64,000 nucleotides of DNA. It comes from Acidisoma cellulosilyticum. GTDB taxonomy: Bacteria; Pseudomonadota; Alphaproteobacteria; Acetobacterales; Acetobacteraceae. Below the pieces are notes generated by a model. It was not told where the DNA came from. It made no database searches and saw nothing but the letters and a program-made list of their open reading frames with translations. The stretch lies in contig NZ_JAESVA010000001.1 of the NCBI RefSeq assembly GCF_020621385.1, positions 806,001-870,000 of the forward strand, written 5' to 3'. Numbering within the stretch: position 1 is the first letter of the stretch; each line of letters begins with the position of its first letter. This document shows positions 20,652-29,252 of the stretch, piece by piece. The position numbers and the translations under genes were made by a program.

Positions 20652-20747
20652 GCGGCCGCCGATCGATCATCGACATCGAGCATCTTCGGCAATCATTCTC
20701 CCCCAGCGAACCTTAACTTTCTACAATTCGTACACCCGGGAACGATT

Positions 20748-22631
20748 ATGGCCGAAAGCCACACACCAGAAGCGCCGCAATCAGAAGACGAGCCTAGTAA
20801 TCCTCCTTGGGCGAGTGCTGCGCTTGAAGATCTGGACAATCTTGATTTTGAGGCACCCATATCCGGTTCCGACGCAGGCGATAGCGGCGATCTCGCGGAT
20901 CTCTATCGAACTGCGTCTCAAGCGTTGGAATCGCAAGACGGCCTAAGCGAAATTGCCGCCAAGCGAGTGTGGGACATGCTGGCCTCCGTTACCGGCATGT
21001 ATTTCAAACCGGCTGACTTCAATGAACCCTTTGGCCCGATGCTCGTGCTGGATGGAAAACGCTCGGCGATACCGTCAGATTTTCGAGAGCATATCGACAT
21101 GCTCGAAACCATGGCTCAAACTACATCGAATATTATACTGAAGGCCCGTCTTTGCGATGTGGCTTGGTCGCTCGACCACAAGCGAGCTTCCCTGGGTTTA
21201 GCAGCAATTGCCGCTTACGGAGAACTTGCTCGGCTAACGGAGGCAGGCGTCCTTAAACTCAGGTATTCGTCTGACAAAGCACGCTTTCATTATGAGAGCT
21301 ACAATTACCTACAGCGGGCCCTGAACATTGCCCAACTGCTCGGGTGGAACAAAACTGAGTTCGATGCCACAAAGAAAATGCTCATTGACATCCGCAAAGG
21401 TGCAATCGAGGTGCGCGATCCTATGGCAGCACTACAATTTTCTAACCTTGATTTGCAGGTCGGCGTTTCTGATCCTCTAGACTTAGCTGCAGATCTTGAG
21501 ACGGTTCTGGCAAACTTGCCCGGTGAAACCAACCACAACACAGTTATACAACTTTGGCATCTTGCCGCCCAAGCCTATATGAGAGCGAAGCGGTTTCAGG
21601 ATAACTACCGGTGCCGAGAGGCTGCTGCCGAAACAATGGTCCTCCAAGCAGATGCAGCGGCGTCCGCAACGGTCAAATCGCACTTCATTGCTAACGCAAT
21701 AGCTGCCCTTCATCGTGTTCCAGAAAGCAAAAATCGGCGCATCGCACTTCGTCATCAGTTGATCGACGTGCAAGCCGGCATATCCGACGAAATGTCGTCA
21801 TTTTCACATGAGATCGATTTAACCGAGTTAGTGGAAAAAGTCCGCAGCGGACTCGTGTCGCGAAGTCTAACAGACAGCCTATTTTTGTTTGCCAATCTAG
21901 ATTCCAGTCCCGATCCGGCAAAGCTCGAAACCGAAGCTATCGAGACAATTCGAAATTACCCGCTGTCATCTCTCTTTGGGGCAACTCAAGTGGATGGTGA
22001 AGGTAAGGTCATTCATAGGGCAGCTGGGGGCGCCGGATTCGGCGATCCCGATATCGACACAATTACACAACAGATTTCCCAAGCCGAAAGCAGCCGTCGA
22101 TATCTCGTCGTAGCCGGCGAAATCGAACCCGCTCGGCACCAAATATCGACATTGCACTACGTCTCTGATGATGTACTCTCCGCTTTACTTCGATGCAGCC
22201 CTTTTGTAACTCCCGACCTGATTCAAACCTTTGCGCGGGGCCTCACCCGTTTTTTTCAGGGCGACTTCACGAGCGCCGTATATATCCTCACGCCGTTGCT
22301 AGAAAACTCGCTGCGGCATGTTCTGAAAACATACGGACATGATGTGACAACTTTTGATCACGCAAATCAAACGCAGGAAGATCGTACGATCTCCTCACTG
22401 TTCAACAACATGCGATCGGAATTAGAGGAAATATTCAGCTGTTCGATCATTGAGGACATCGACCGCGTCTTTCTCACAAAACCTGGCCCACACCTTCGAC
22501 ACGCGGTCGCGCACGGCCTGCTCTATGATGGTAGTCCTTATGGGCCCGACTCTATCTACGCCTGCTGGCTGATCTTCAGGCTATGTATGCTCCCGCTTTT
22601 TCCTTATCGTCAGGAGTTGGGCCTGGATTGA
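20748..22631 (+). CDS. large protein with C-terminal HEPN-like R-x4-H motif (DUF4209-like)
   Basis: 627 residues. I do not recognise the N-terminal two thirds, which is acidic at the start and then mostly helical. The C-terminal ~130 residues (from about FARGLTRFFQGDFTSAVYIL) end in LRHAVAHG with Arg584 and His589. That matches the R-x4-6-H catalytic signature of HEPN ribonucleases and the R(N)xxxHG motif of DUF4209 proteins. The gene is visibly less GC-rich than its neighbours and stands between core genes, suggesting transfer. A role in RNA cleavage, defence or stress is an inference. Confidence 0.6.
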   Translation: MAESHTPEAPQSEDEPSNPPWASAALEDLDNLDFEAPISGSDAGDSGDLADLYRTASQALESQDGLSEIAAKRVWDMLASVTGMYFKPADFNEPFGPMLVLDGKRSAIPSDFREHIDMLETMAQTTSNIILKARLCDVAWSLDHKRASLGLAAIAAYGELARLTEAGVLKLRYSSDKARFHYESYNYLQRALNIAQLLGWNKTEFDATKKMLIDIRKGAIEVRDPMAALQFSNLDLQVGVSDPLDLAADLETVLANLPGETNHNTVIQLWHLAAQAYMRAKRFQDNYRCREAAAETMVLQADAAASATVKSHFIANAIAALHRVPESKNRRIALRHQLIDVQAGISDEMSSFSHEIDLTELVEKVRSGLVSRSLTDSLFLFANLDSSPDPAKLETEAIETIRNYPLSSLFGATQVDGEGKVIHRAAGGAGFGDPDIDTITQQISQAESSRRYLVVAGEIEPARHQISTLHYVSDDVLSALLRCSPFVTPDLIQTFARGLTRFFQGDFTSAVYILTPLLENSLRHVLKTYGHDVTTFDHANQTQEDRTISSLFNNMRSELEEIFSCSIIEDIDRVFLTKPGPHLRHAVAHGLLYDGSPYGPDSIYACWLIFRLCMLPLFPYRQELGLD

Positions 22632-22673
22632 CCAAATTTATCGCGTGAAAAGTTGGGCGGAGCAGCCTCGCCC

Positions 22674-23510
22674 CTACTCAGCCGCGACGCGCGTCAGCCG
22701 GTAGCCGACGCCCGGCTCTCCGTCGCCCAGAATCCTCGCCAGCGCCTGCAGGATCGTGGGGGCCGTCGTCATGAAGGGCCAGGGCGGATTGACGATGAGC
22801 AGGCCGCTGCCGTTCAGCCGGTCGACATCCACAGGCTCCCGCAACAGAACCTCGGCCGCCACCACATCGCGAATACCGGCCTCGGCCAAAGCGGTATGGA
22901 AGGCACGGACCGGCCCGCGATGCTTGATCGGATACCAGGCGGCGAAGACGCCACCGGGGAATTTCTCATACCCGTCCCGCAGCGCCGCGGTGAGCGCCGA
23001 AAACTCATCCGTCTGTTCGTATGGTGGATCGATAAGAATAAGACCCCGCCGCTCCTTCGGCGGCAGGAAGGCGCGCATCGCCTCATACCCGTCCCGCAGA
23101 TGCGTGGCGACCTGGGCATTGCCGCGGAAATGCCGCCGCAGCACAGCCTGATCCTCAGGATGCAGCTCACAGCAGATCAGCCGGTCCTGCGGCCGCAGCA
23201 GAGCCTCCACCAGCGCAGGCGACCCAGGATAGAGACCAAGCTGATCGACAAGGTCCATGTATTCCAGGATGCCGTCCGGCAGCTTTGCCCCATTGGCACG
23301 CGCATCCCTGAGCCGGCCGATACCGGTCTGCCACTCCCCTGTCCGGGTCGCTTCCGGCCCGGACAGGTCATAGCGGCCGATACCGGCATGGGTATCGAGC
23401 GTCAGAAATCCGGCTTCCTTCCGCCCCAGCGCGCGCAGGAGCCAGAGCAGAAGGACGTGTTTCATGCAGTCGGCGAAATTGCCGGCATGGAAGGCGTGGC
23501 GGTAGTTCAC
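22674..23510 (-). CDS. rlmJ: 23S rRNA (adenine(2030)-N(6))-methyltransferase RlmJ
   Basis: 278 residues opening MNYRHAFHAGNFADCMKHV, the RlmJ signature, with a GTG start at 23510. The SAM site LDTHAGIGRYDL and the N6-adenine methyltransferase catalytic motif DPPYE are both present. It methylates A2030 of 23S rRNA. It is convergent with the HEPN-like gene and 22 bases downstream of the LOG-family gene. Confidence 0.92.
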   Translation of the reverse strand: MNYRHAFHAGNFADCMKHVLLLWLLRALGRKEAGFLTLDTHAGIGRYDLSGPEATRTGEWQTGIGRLRDARANGAKLPDGILEYMDLVDQLGLYPGSPALVEALLRPQDRLICCELHPEDQAVLRRHFRGNAQVATHLRDGYEAMRAFLPPKERRGLILIDPPYEQTDEFSALTAALRDGYEKFPGGVFAAWYPIKHRGPVRAFHTALAEAGIRDVVAAEVLLREPVDVDRLNGSGLLIVNPPWPFMTTAPTILQALARILGDGEPGVGYRLTRVAAE

Positions 23511-23532
23511 GACCGTTAATGACCTTGCAGAA

Positions 23533-24117
23533 TTAGAGGCGGGCGCTGTCCGTCGCGGTTTCGATCACCGGCAGCTCCATCAGCCGCTCAACGATCGCGT
23601 CCGCACTCTCCAGCACCTCAAAGAAATCCCGCGAATGCGCCGGGGCGAAGCCCATCTCGACATAGCTGTCGACCATATCCGCGAAGATCATACCCCAGCC
23701 CTCGATATCGCAGACCAGGATTGGCTTGGCGTGCAGGTCCAACTGCCGCCAGGTGATCATCTCGAAGGTCTCGTCCAGCGTGCCGAGCCCGCCCGGCAGG
23801 GTCACGAAAGCGTCCGACATCTCGAACATGCGGCGCTTGCGGCTATGCATGCTGTCGGTGACGATCATCTCGGTCACCTTGGTATGGGCCACCTCCTTAC
23901 GCGCCAGGAAGTCAGGAATGATGCCGATCACCTGCCCCCCGGCGGCCAGCGCGCCATCGGCGACCGCGCCCATCATGCCGATACTGCCGCCGCCGAAAAT
24001 GACGGTAATCCCGGCCTTCGCCAGCTTTTCGCCCAGTGCCGTCGCCACGTCCCGGAAGATAGGACTGCTGCCCGAAGACGCGCCGCCGAAAACAGTCACC
24101 GCTTTGATCGCCGGCAT
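23533..24117 (-). CDS. LOG family protein (TIGR00730)
   Basis: 194 residues from the ATG at 24117, which has AAAGGA five bases upstream. It contains MHSRKRRMFEMSDAFVTLPGGLGTLDE, including the PGGxGTxxE motif of LONELY GUY cytokinin-nucleotide phosphoribohydrolases. Bacterial members cleave nucleoside 5'-monophosphates to base and ribose phosphate. The physiological substrate here is unknown. Confidence 0.88.
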   Translation of the reverse strand: MPAIKAVTVFGGASSGSSPIFRDVATALGEKLAKAGITVIFGGGSIGMMGAVADGALAAGGQVIGIIPDFLARKEVAHTKVTEMIVTDSMHSRKRRMFEMSDAFVTLPGGLGTLDETFEMITWRQLDLHAKPILVCDIEGWGMIFADMVDSYVEMGFAPAHSRDFFEVLESADAIVERLMELPVIETATDSARL

Positions 24118-24348
24118 GTCGTTCGTCCTTTGCAACAGGGTAAGCCAACGGATGACTGACCATGAAGGACGCAGCTCCGCAACCGCGAAAACGCTTGCTC
24201 GCCGGACAGGCCCGCCTGGGCTTAATCAGGGCCGCGGCTAGGCCGTCCCTGGCCAATTATGCGTTTCCCCTGCACAGAACGCGCGAATCCGTGATAGACA
24301 TTGCTTTGATTGGTAACAAATTCGGCTGAGCGGCAGGATAGATCGCCC

Positions 24349-25521
24349 ATGACTGAGGTAACACAGAATGTACCGAGCCCGTCCGAAAGGCCGAGCCGGC
24401 CTTTGGGCGGCTTCGCTCTTGCCGCGCTGTGCGTGCTGGGTGCCGGCGCGCTTTACCTCTATGAGAATCACGGCCAGCTCTATCCGCAGCCTGCGGCGCC
24501 CGTGGTGACGGCAACGGCCGTTGCCCCTGCCGCCACCGCCGCCAAGCCGACCGTTCCCGCCCAAACGATGGCCATGACGATGGCAGCGGCCTCCCCCTCT
24601 GCCCCGCTATCGTCCGCCCCGCTTCCCGCTGTCGCCAATCCGGCGGCGCCGAGCGTGGATGTGGTGCGCGTCGATAAAAACGGCGATCTGGTGATGGCCG
24701 GCCGCGCGGCACCCGACGAAAAGTTGACCGTCCAAAACGGCGACACCACGATCGGGACCGTCACCGCCGATGATGACGGGCAATGGGTCTTCCTGCCCGA
24801 CACGACACTGCCAAGCGGCGTGCACCAGCTGTCGGTCAGCGGCGCGGCTGCGAAGGCCGGCGATAGCTCGGCCAAGACGACCGTCCTGCTCAACCTGCCC
24901 GCCAGCGGCGGCACGGCGGGCGCGGCCACGGGTCAGAATGCCGGGCCCATGGTGGTTCTCGCCCAAGGCAATGCCCCGCCGCGGCTGCTCGAAGGCCCAA
25001 GCGGCCATTCGGGTCCGGTCGGCCTCGATATCGTGCAATATGACGAACAGGGCCGTATCCGCTTCACCGGCCATGCCGAGCCAGGGCATTCCGTACGTCT
25101 TTACGTGAATAACAAGGCCATCGGCGATGCGACGGCGGATGCCAAGGGCACCTGGTCGATGATTCCGGCTCAGGATCTCAAGCCCGGCCTCTATCGCTTG
25201 CGGACGGATGAGCTGACCGCCACCGGCAAGGTCGCCGCGCGCAGCGAGGTGCCTTTCGCCCGCGCCAGCCTCTCTCAATCCCTGGCCGCCGGCCAATCCG
25301 TCGTGCAGCCGGGCGACTGCCTCTGGACCATCGCACGCCAGAATTACGGGCGCGGCGTTCAATATACGGCGATCTTCGTCAAGAACATGGACCAGATCCG
25401 CGACCCCAATAAGATCTATCCGGGCCAGGTTTTTCATATGCCGAGCCAGGACGAAGCCGCCCATGCCCCCGATGTTTCGACTATCAGGAAACTGAAGCGA
25501 GGCGAGACAAGCCAGGGGTAG
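24349..25521 (+). CDS. LysM-domain protein with Ig-like repeats
   Basis: 390 residues from the ATG at 24349. A single membrane helix (residues ~20-40) is followed by an Ala/Pro-rich linker, two bacterial Ig-like modules (VRVDKNGDLVMAGRAAPDEKL and a second starting near VQYDEQGRIRFTGHAEPGHS) and a C-terminal LysM (VVQPGDCLWTIARQNYGRG to PGQVFHMP). LysM binds peptidoglycan, so this is probably an inner-membrane-anchored, cell-wall-binding periplasmic protein. It precedes the psd-pssA genes by 21 bases and may share their transcript. Confidence 0.82.
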   Translation: MTEVTQNVPSPSERPSRPLGGFALAALCVLGAGALYLYENHGQLYPQPAAPVVTATAVAPAATAAKPTVPAQTMAMTMAAASPSAPLSSAPLPAVANPAAPSVDVVRVDKNGDLVMAGRAAPDEKLTVQNGDTTIGTVTADDDGQWVFLPDTTLPSGVHQLSVSGAAAKAGDSSAKTTVLLNLPASGGTAGAATGQNAGPMVVLAQGNAPPRLLEGPSGHSGPVGLDIVQYDEQGRIRFTGHAEPGHSVRLYVNNKAIGDATADAKGTWSMIPAQDLKPGLYRLRTDELTATGKVAARSEVPFARASLSQSLAAGQSVVQPGDCLWTIARQNYGRGVQYTAIFVKNMDQIRDPNKIYPGQVFHMPSQDEAAHAPDVSTIRKLKRGETSQG

Positions 25522-25542
25522 ACCTGTTAACAGGCGGGCATC

Positions 25543-26379
25543 ATGGCCCATCCAAGCGCTTTCAAATACGTCCTCTCCCCTCCGCACCCGGCGGCCCGCC
25601 CCTTTCTGGCGATCGGCGCGGCCCTTGTGCTGATCGGCCTCATCTTCGCGAGTTGGCTCGCCTGGATCGGGGTCCTGTTCACCCTTTTCTGCCTCTATTT
25701 CTTCCGCGACCCCGAGCGCTTCCCGCCGGCGCGGACGAACGTTCTGCTGGCCCCGGCCGACGGCCACGTGACCAGCGTGGCACTGGCCGTGCCGCCGTCC
25801 GAACTCGGCCTCGGCGCCTTGCCCCGCTGGCGCGTCGCGATCTTCCTCTCGGTGCTGGACGTTCACGTCAACCGCATGCCGGCCGACGGCACGGTGACGC
25901 GCATCGCCTATCGTCACGGCAAGTTCGTCAGCGCCAATCTCGACAAGGCGTCCGATGAGAATGAGCGCAATGCGCTCGCCATCCGCCTGGAAGACGGGCG
26001 GGAGATCGCGGTCGTGCAGATCGCGGGGCTGATCGCCCGGCGCATCCTGTGCGACGTCAAGGAAGGCGATCATGTGCAGGCCGGCGGTCGCTTCGGCATC
26101 ATCCGCTTCGGCAGCCGTACGGACCTTTATCTGCCGGCCGGCGTGTTGCCGCTGGTGACCGAGGGCCAGACGATGATCGGCGGCGAGACCGTCATCGCCG
26201 ACATCAGCGGGGACCCGCTGGCCGAGATCGACCCGCTGGCTGAAAGCTTCGAGGTCGATACCGAGATCACGGAGCCTGAGATCACCGTGATCGACCCGAT
26301 GGGCGAAATGCATTCCATTGTCACCGCGCCAGGCATCGACACGCCGCCCGCAAGCCCGATCGAACCGGAAAAGCTGTGA
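25543..26379 (+). CDS. psd: phosphatidylserine decarboxylase proenzyme
   Basis: 278 residues, of the short class with two N-terminal membrane helices (residues 20-55) and FFRDPER. PADGHV gives the catalytic Asp, LDVHVNR the His, and RFGSRTDLY holds the autocleavage site between Gly190 and Ser191, which makes the pyruvoyl group. The enzyme converts phosphatidylserine to phosphatidylethanolamine. The C-terminus is some 60 residues longer than usual and acidic. It overlaps the pssA start by a GTGA. Confidence 0.92.
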   Translation: MAHPSAFKYVLSPPHPAARPFLAIGAALVLIGLIFASWLAWIGVLFTLFCLYFFRDPERFPPARTNVLLAPADGHVTSVALAVPPSELGLGALPRWRVAIFLSVLDVHVNRMPADGTVTRIAYRHGKFVSANLDKASDENERNALAIRLEDGREIAVVQIAGLIARRILCDVKEGDHVQAGGRFGIIRFGSRTDLYLPAGVLPLVTEGQTMIGGETVIADISGDPLAEIDPLAESFEVDTEITEPEITVIDPMGEMHSIVTAPGIDTPPASPIEPEKL

Positions 26380-27269
26380 GCGATCCGCGGACCCCCGGGT
26401 CGCCGGACGGCCGCATCTGGCCGGTGCGGCGCCGGCGCCGGTTGAAGCGGCCGGCGCATCGTCCGCGTTATAAGGGCCCGTCCTTCAATCGCGTTCTGCC
26501 GAATGTGCTGACCATGCTGGGCCTCTGCGCCGGGCTGACGGGCATCCGCTTCTCGCTCGACGGGCAGTTCGATGCCGCCGTCATCGCGATCGCGGTCGCT
26601 GCCGTCATCGACGGGCTGGACGGGCGGATTGCCCGCCTGCTGAAAGGCACGTCGCGCTTCGGCGCGGAATTCGACAGCCTGGCCGACTTTCTGTGCTTCG
26701 GCATCGCCCCGGCCTTTCTGCTCTATCTGTGGTCGCTGCACCGCTTCGGTGGCGTGGGTTTCATCCCGTCCCTGATGTTCGCGGTCTGCATGGCGCTGCG
26801 TCTGGCGCGCTTCAATGCGGCGCTCGATTCGACATCCGCGCCGAAATATACGGCAGGCTTCTTCACCGGCGTGCCGGCGCCCGCCGGCGCCCTGCTCGCG
26901 TTGTTTCCGATTTTCGTGGGCCTGGAAGCGCGGGTTTTGAACCTGCAATGGCTGGACACGCTATCGCATGCGCCGGCCGCCGTGGCCCTGGTGCTGATCG
27001 GCACGGGCCTTCTGCTCGTCTCCACCCTGCCGGTCTGGAGCTTCAAGAACTTCAAGGTGCCGGCCCCGGCCGTGCTGCCCATTCTGCTCGGCACCGGCGT
27101 CTATGCCGCCTTCATGCTCGCCGAACCCTGGGCCGCCCTCGCTTTGGCCGGGATGATCTATGTCGGTATGCTGCCCTTCTCCACCCGCAGCTTCCGCCGG
27201 TTGCGCGATGAGGCCGAGGCCATGCGCATGGGTGAGGAAACCGACGAAACCGAGAGCAACGCGGCCTGA
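26376..27269 (+). CDS. pssA: CDP-diacylglycerol--serine O-phosphatidyltransferase
   Basis: 297 residues starting at GTG, overlapping the psd stop. The CDP-alcohol phosphotransferase motif is complete: DGLDGRIARLLKGTSRFG then EFDSLAD. There are about eight membrane helices and a basic N-terminal extension (RRRRRLKRPAHRPR-like). It makes phosphatidylserine, the substrate of the preceding psd product, so the two genes form the phosphatidylethanolamine pathway. Confidence 0.92.
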   Translation: MSDPRTPGSPDGRIWPVRRRRRLKRPAHRPRYKGPSFNRVLPNVLTMLGLCAGLTGIRFSLDGQFDAAVIAIAVAAVIDGLDGRIARLLKGTSRFGAEFDSLADFLCFGIAPAFLLYLWSLHRFGGVGFIPSLMFAVCMALRLARFNAALDSTSAPKYTAGFFTGVPAPAGALLALFPIFVGLEARVLNLQWLDTLSHAPAAVALVLIGTGLLLVSTLPVWSFKNFKVPAPAVLPILLGTGVYAAFMLAEPWAALALAGMIYVGMLPFSTRSFRRLRDEAEAMRMGEETDETESNAA

Positions 27270-27279
27270 TGCCAGGCCG

Positions 27280-28107
27280 TCAGGGCTTGAGGTCAGCGAT
27301 CGGCGACGGCGCCTGACTCTGGGCATTGGGGGACAAAAACAGCCCCCGGCTGCGCAGCAGATGCGTGCGCATCGCCTCCGCCGCCGCATCCTCGTCATGA
27401 GCGATAATGGCGTCCAGGATGATGCGGTGCTCCTCCAGCGTCACTGTCTCATGCCCTTTCCAAAGCAGAAGGCTGGCGTGGAACATGCTGAGCCAATGCA
27501 GCATGGCGCGGCTGACGGCTTCCAGCACGCCGTTGCGGGTGACGGCCGCGATCTTCGTATGAAACTCCATATCGGCCGCGACGAAGCGGCCGGAATCCTT
27601 GTCGAGGAAGGCGGCCTGGGTCGCCAGCGCCGCTTCCAGCCGGGCGATATCCTGCTCATCGGCCAGCCGCGCTGCTTCCCGCACCATGCCGATTTCGAAA
27701 AAGACGCGCGCATCCTGAAGCTGTGACAGGGAGCCGGGCTGCGTCATCAGAATATGACGCGCCGCATGCTCGATCTGGCCGATCACGTCGGCCACGGTCG
27801 GCTGCGAGACGCGTGCCCGCTCGCCATGGGTGATGACGATGAGCCCGAGCTTTTCGAGCCGCTGCATGGCCTCGCGGATCGCCGGACGGCCGACACCATA
27901 GGCCGCCATCAGCTCACGCTCGGACGGGATATGGGCGTTCGGCGGGTAGAGGCCGGTCTCGATCTCCTTCAGCAAGCGATCGAAGACCTCATCCGACAGT
28001 TTGCGGCGGACAATCTTGCGGACGGGAAGCGCATCACGCCGCCGCGCGGGCGAAGCGGCCTCCCCCTTGGCCGAAACTGTCACACCTCTTGCCATTCCTT
28101 GGGCCAC
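27280..28107 (-). CDS. GntR family regulator (FadR subfamily), probable apiose-operon regulator
   Basis: 275 residues. The winged HTH (IPSERELMAAYGVGRPAIREAMQRLEKLGLI) is followed by an all-helical FCD domain with metal-binding His residues (MEFHTKIAAV, HASLLLWKGHE, RTHLL). A GTG at 28107 or an ATG at 28095 could be the start. It is the last gene of, or directly behind, the D-apiose-type operon on the same strand, so it is the natural candidate for its regulator. Confidence 0.82.
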   Translation of the reverse strand: MAQGMARGVTVSAKGEAASPARRRDALPVRKIVRRKLSDEVFDRLLKEIETGLYPPNAHIPSERELMAAYGVGRPAIREAMQRLEKLGLIVITHGERARVSQPTVADVIGQIEHAARHILMTQPGSLSQLQDARVFFEIGMVREAARLADEQDIARLEAALATQAAFLDKDSGRFVAADMEFHTKIAAVTRNGVLEAVSRAMLHWLSMFHASLLLWKGHETVTLEEHRIILDAIIAHDEDAAAEAMRTHLLRSRGLFLSPNAQSQAPSPIADLKP

Positions 28108-28180
28108 CGATTCCGTAACTGCGTAAAGCTCTGCCTAACCAATGGTCTGGACAACCGCAACCGCTGGCCGAAATCCGGCC

Positions 28181-29215
28181 TCAGGCAGCGAGGGTGACGA
28201 CGCTCCCGCTTTCGGCCGAGCGATAGGCCGCCATGACCAGCGCATAGGTTTGCAGATTGTCGGTGCCCGAGGTTTCCGGCATCTCCTCCTTCCGCCAGGT
28301 ATCGACCCAATGACGCTGCAGGTTGAGCACACTTTCCTGCAGCACGTGCCAGGGCTTCTGCGTCCAGGACAAGGTTTCCGGCTCAACCCCTTCCTCGGTC
28401 ACCTGACCGTGAGAGGTCACGCGCAGCCGATAGCCTTCCAGCAGTTCGATGGTCCCATGCTCACCCTCGATGCGCAGAACGGTCTGCGGGAAGGGCTCCG
28501 GCAGGCGGCGGCTGGCATAGCTGCAATCGACGACGCTGACGCCACCATCGCGGTGACGGATCATCGTGGTCGCGACATCCTCGCCCGCGATCTTCGGGTT
28601 GATATGCTGGGTCAGGCAGTAAAGCGTCTCGGCCTCGCCCATGATGGCGCGGCAGACATCCAGGATATGGATGCCGAGGTCGATCAGGATGAAGCGTTTT
28701 TCGGTCGCAAGATAAGGCTGGCCGGAAAAGACATCATAGCCGCTGCGGAAGGACGCCTGGCAGTAATGCGGCTTGCCGATGCGGCCATCGGCCAGGGCCC
28801 GGCGGGCGGCCAGGATCGGCGACTGGAAGCGGAAATTCTCATGCACCATCAGCCGCACGCCGGCCTGCGCACAGGTATCGACGATCTTCTGGCAATCCTC
28901 GAAGCTGGGCGCGAGGGGCTTCTGCACGATGACATGCACGCCCTGTGCTGCCGCCATCTCGACCAGCGCCAGATGCGTCTGCATCGTCGTCGCGATATCG
29001 ACGAAGTCGAGCTTTTCGGCTGCGAACATCTCGGCCGCGTCGGTATAGGCGCGGGCGGCACCGAAATTCTTCTGGGCGGCCTCCGCCTTGGCCGCGTCAC
29101 GGTCACAGACAGCGACGATCTCGACCTCGGGGATCGACGCCCAGGAATGCAGATGGTTCTGCGCAAAAAAGCCACAGCCGATCAGGGCCATGCGGAGCTT
29201 CGGAGACGTCGTCAT
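28181..29215 (-). CDS. apsD: Gfo/Idh/MocA dehydrogenase, probable D-apiose dehydrogenase
   Basis: 344 residues. The N-terminal Rossmann fold (ALIGCGFFAQNHLHSW) is followed by the cofactor-side motif IVQKPLAPS, in place of the usual EKP, and the Gfo/Idh/MocA C-terminal beta sheet. Known D-apiose dehydrogenases (apsD) belong to this family and oxidise apiose to apionolactone with NAD. The assignment rests on the neighbours: apnL, apnO and oiaK homologues follow in the operon. Another aldose is possible. Confidence 0.72.
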   Translation of the reverse strand: MTTSPKLRMALIGCGFFAQNHLHSWASIPEVEIVAVCDRDAAKAEAAQKNFGAARAYTDAAEMFAAEKLDFVDIATTMQTHLALVEMAAAQGVHVIVQKPLAPSFEDCQKIVDTCAQAGVRLMVHENFRFQSPILAARRALADGRIGKPHYCQASFRSGYDVFSGQPYLATEKRFILIDLGIHILDVCRAIMGEAETLYCLTQHINPKIAGEDVATTMIRHRDGGVSVVDCSYASRRLPEPFPQTVLRIEGEHGTIELLEGYRLRVTSHGQVTEEGVEPETLSWTQKPWHVLQESVLNLQRHWVDTWRKEEMPETSGTDNLQTYALVMAAYRSAESGSVVTLAA

Positions 29216-29252
29216 TTTTAGTTTTTATCCTCCCTGATCAGTCAGGCAATGG

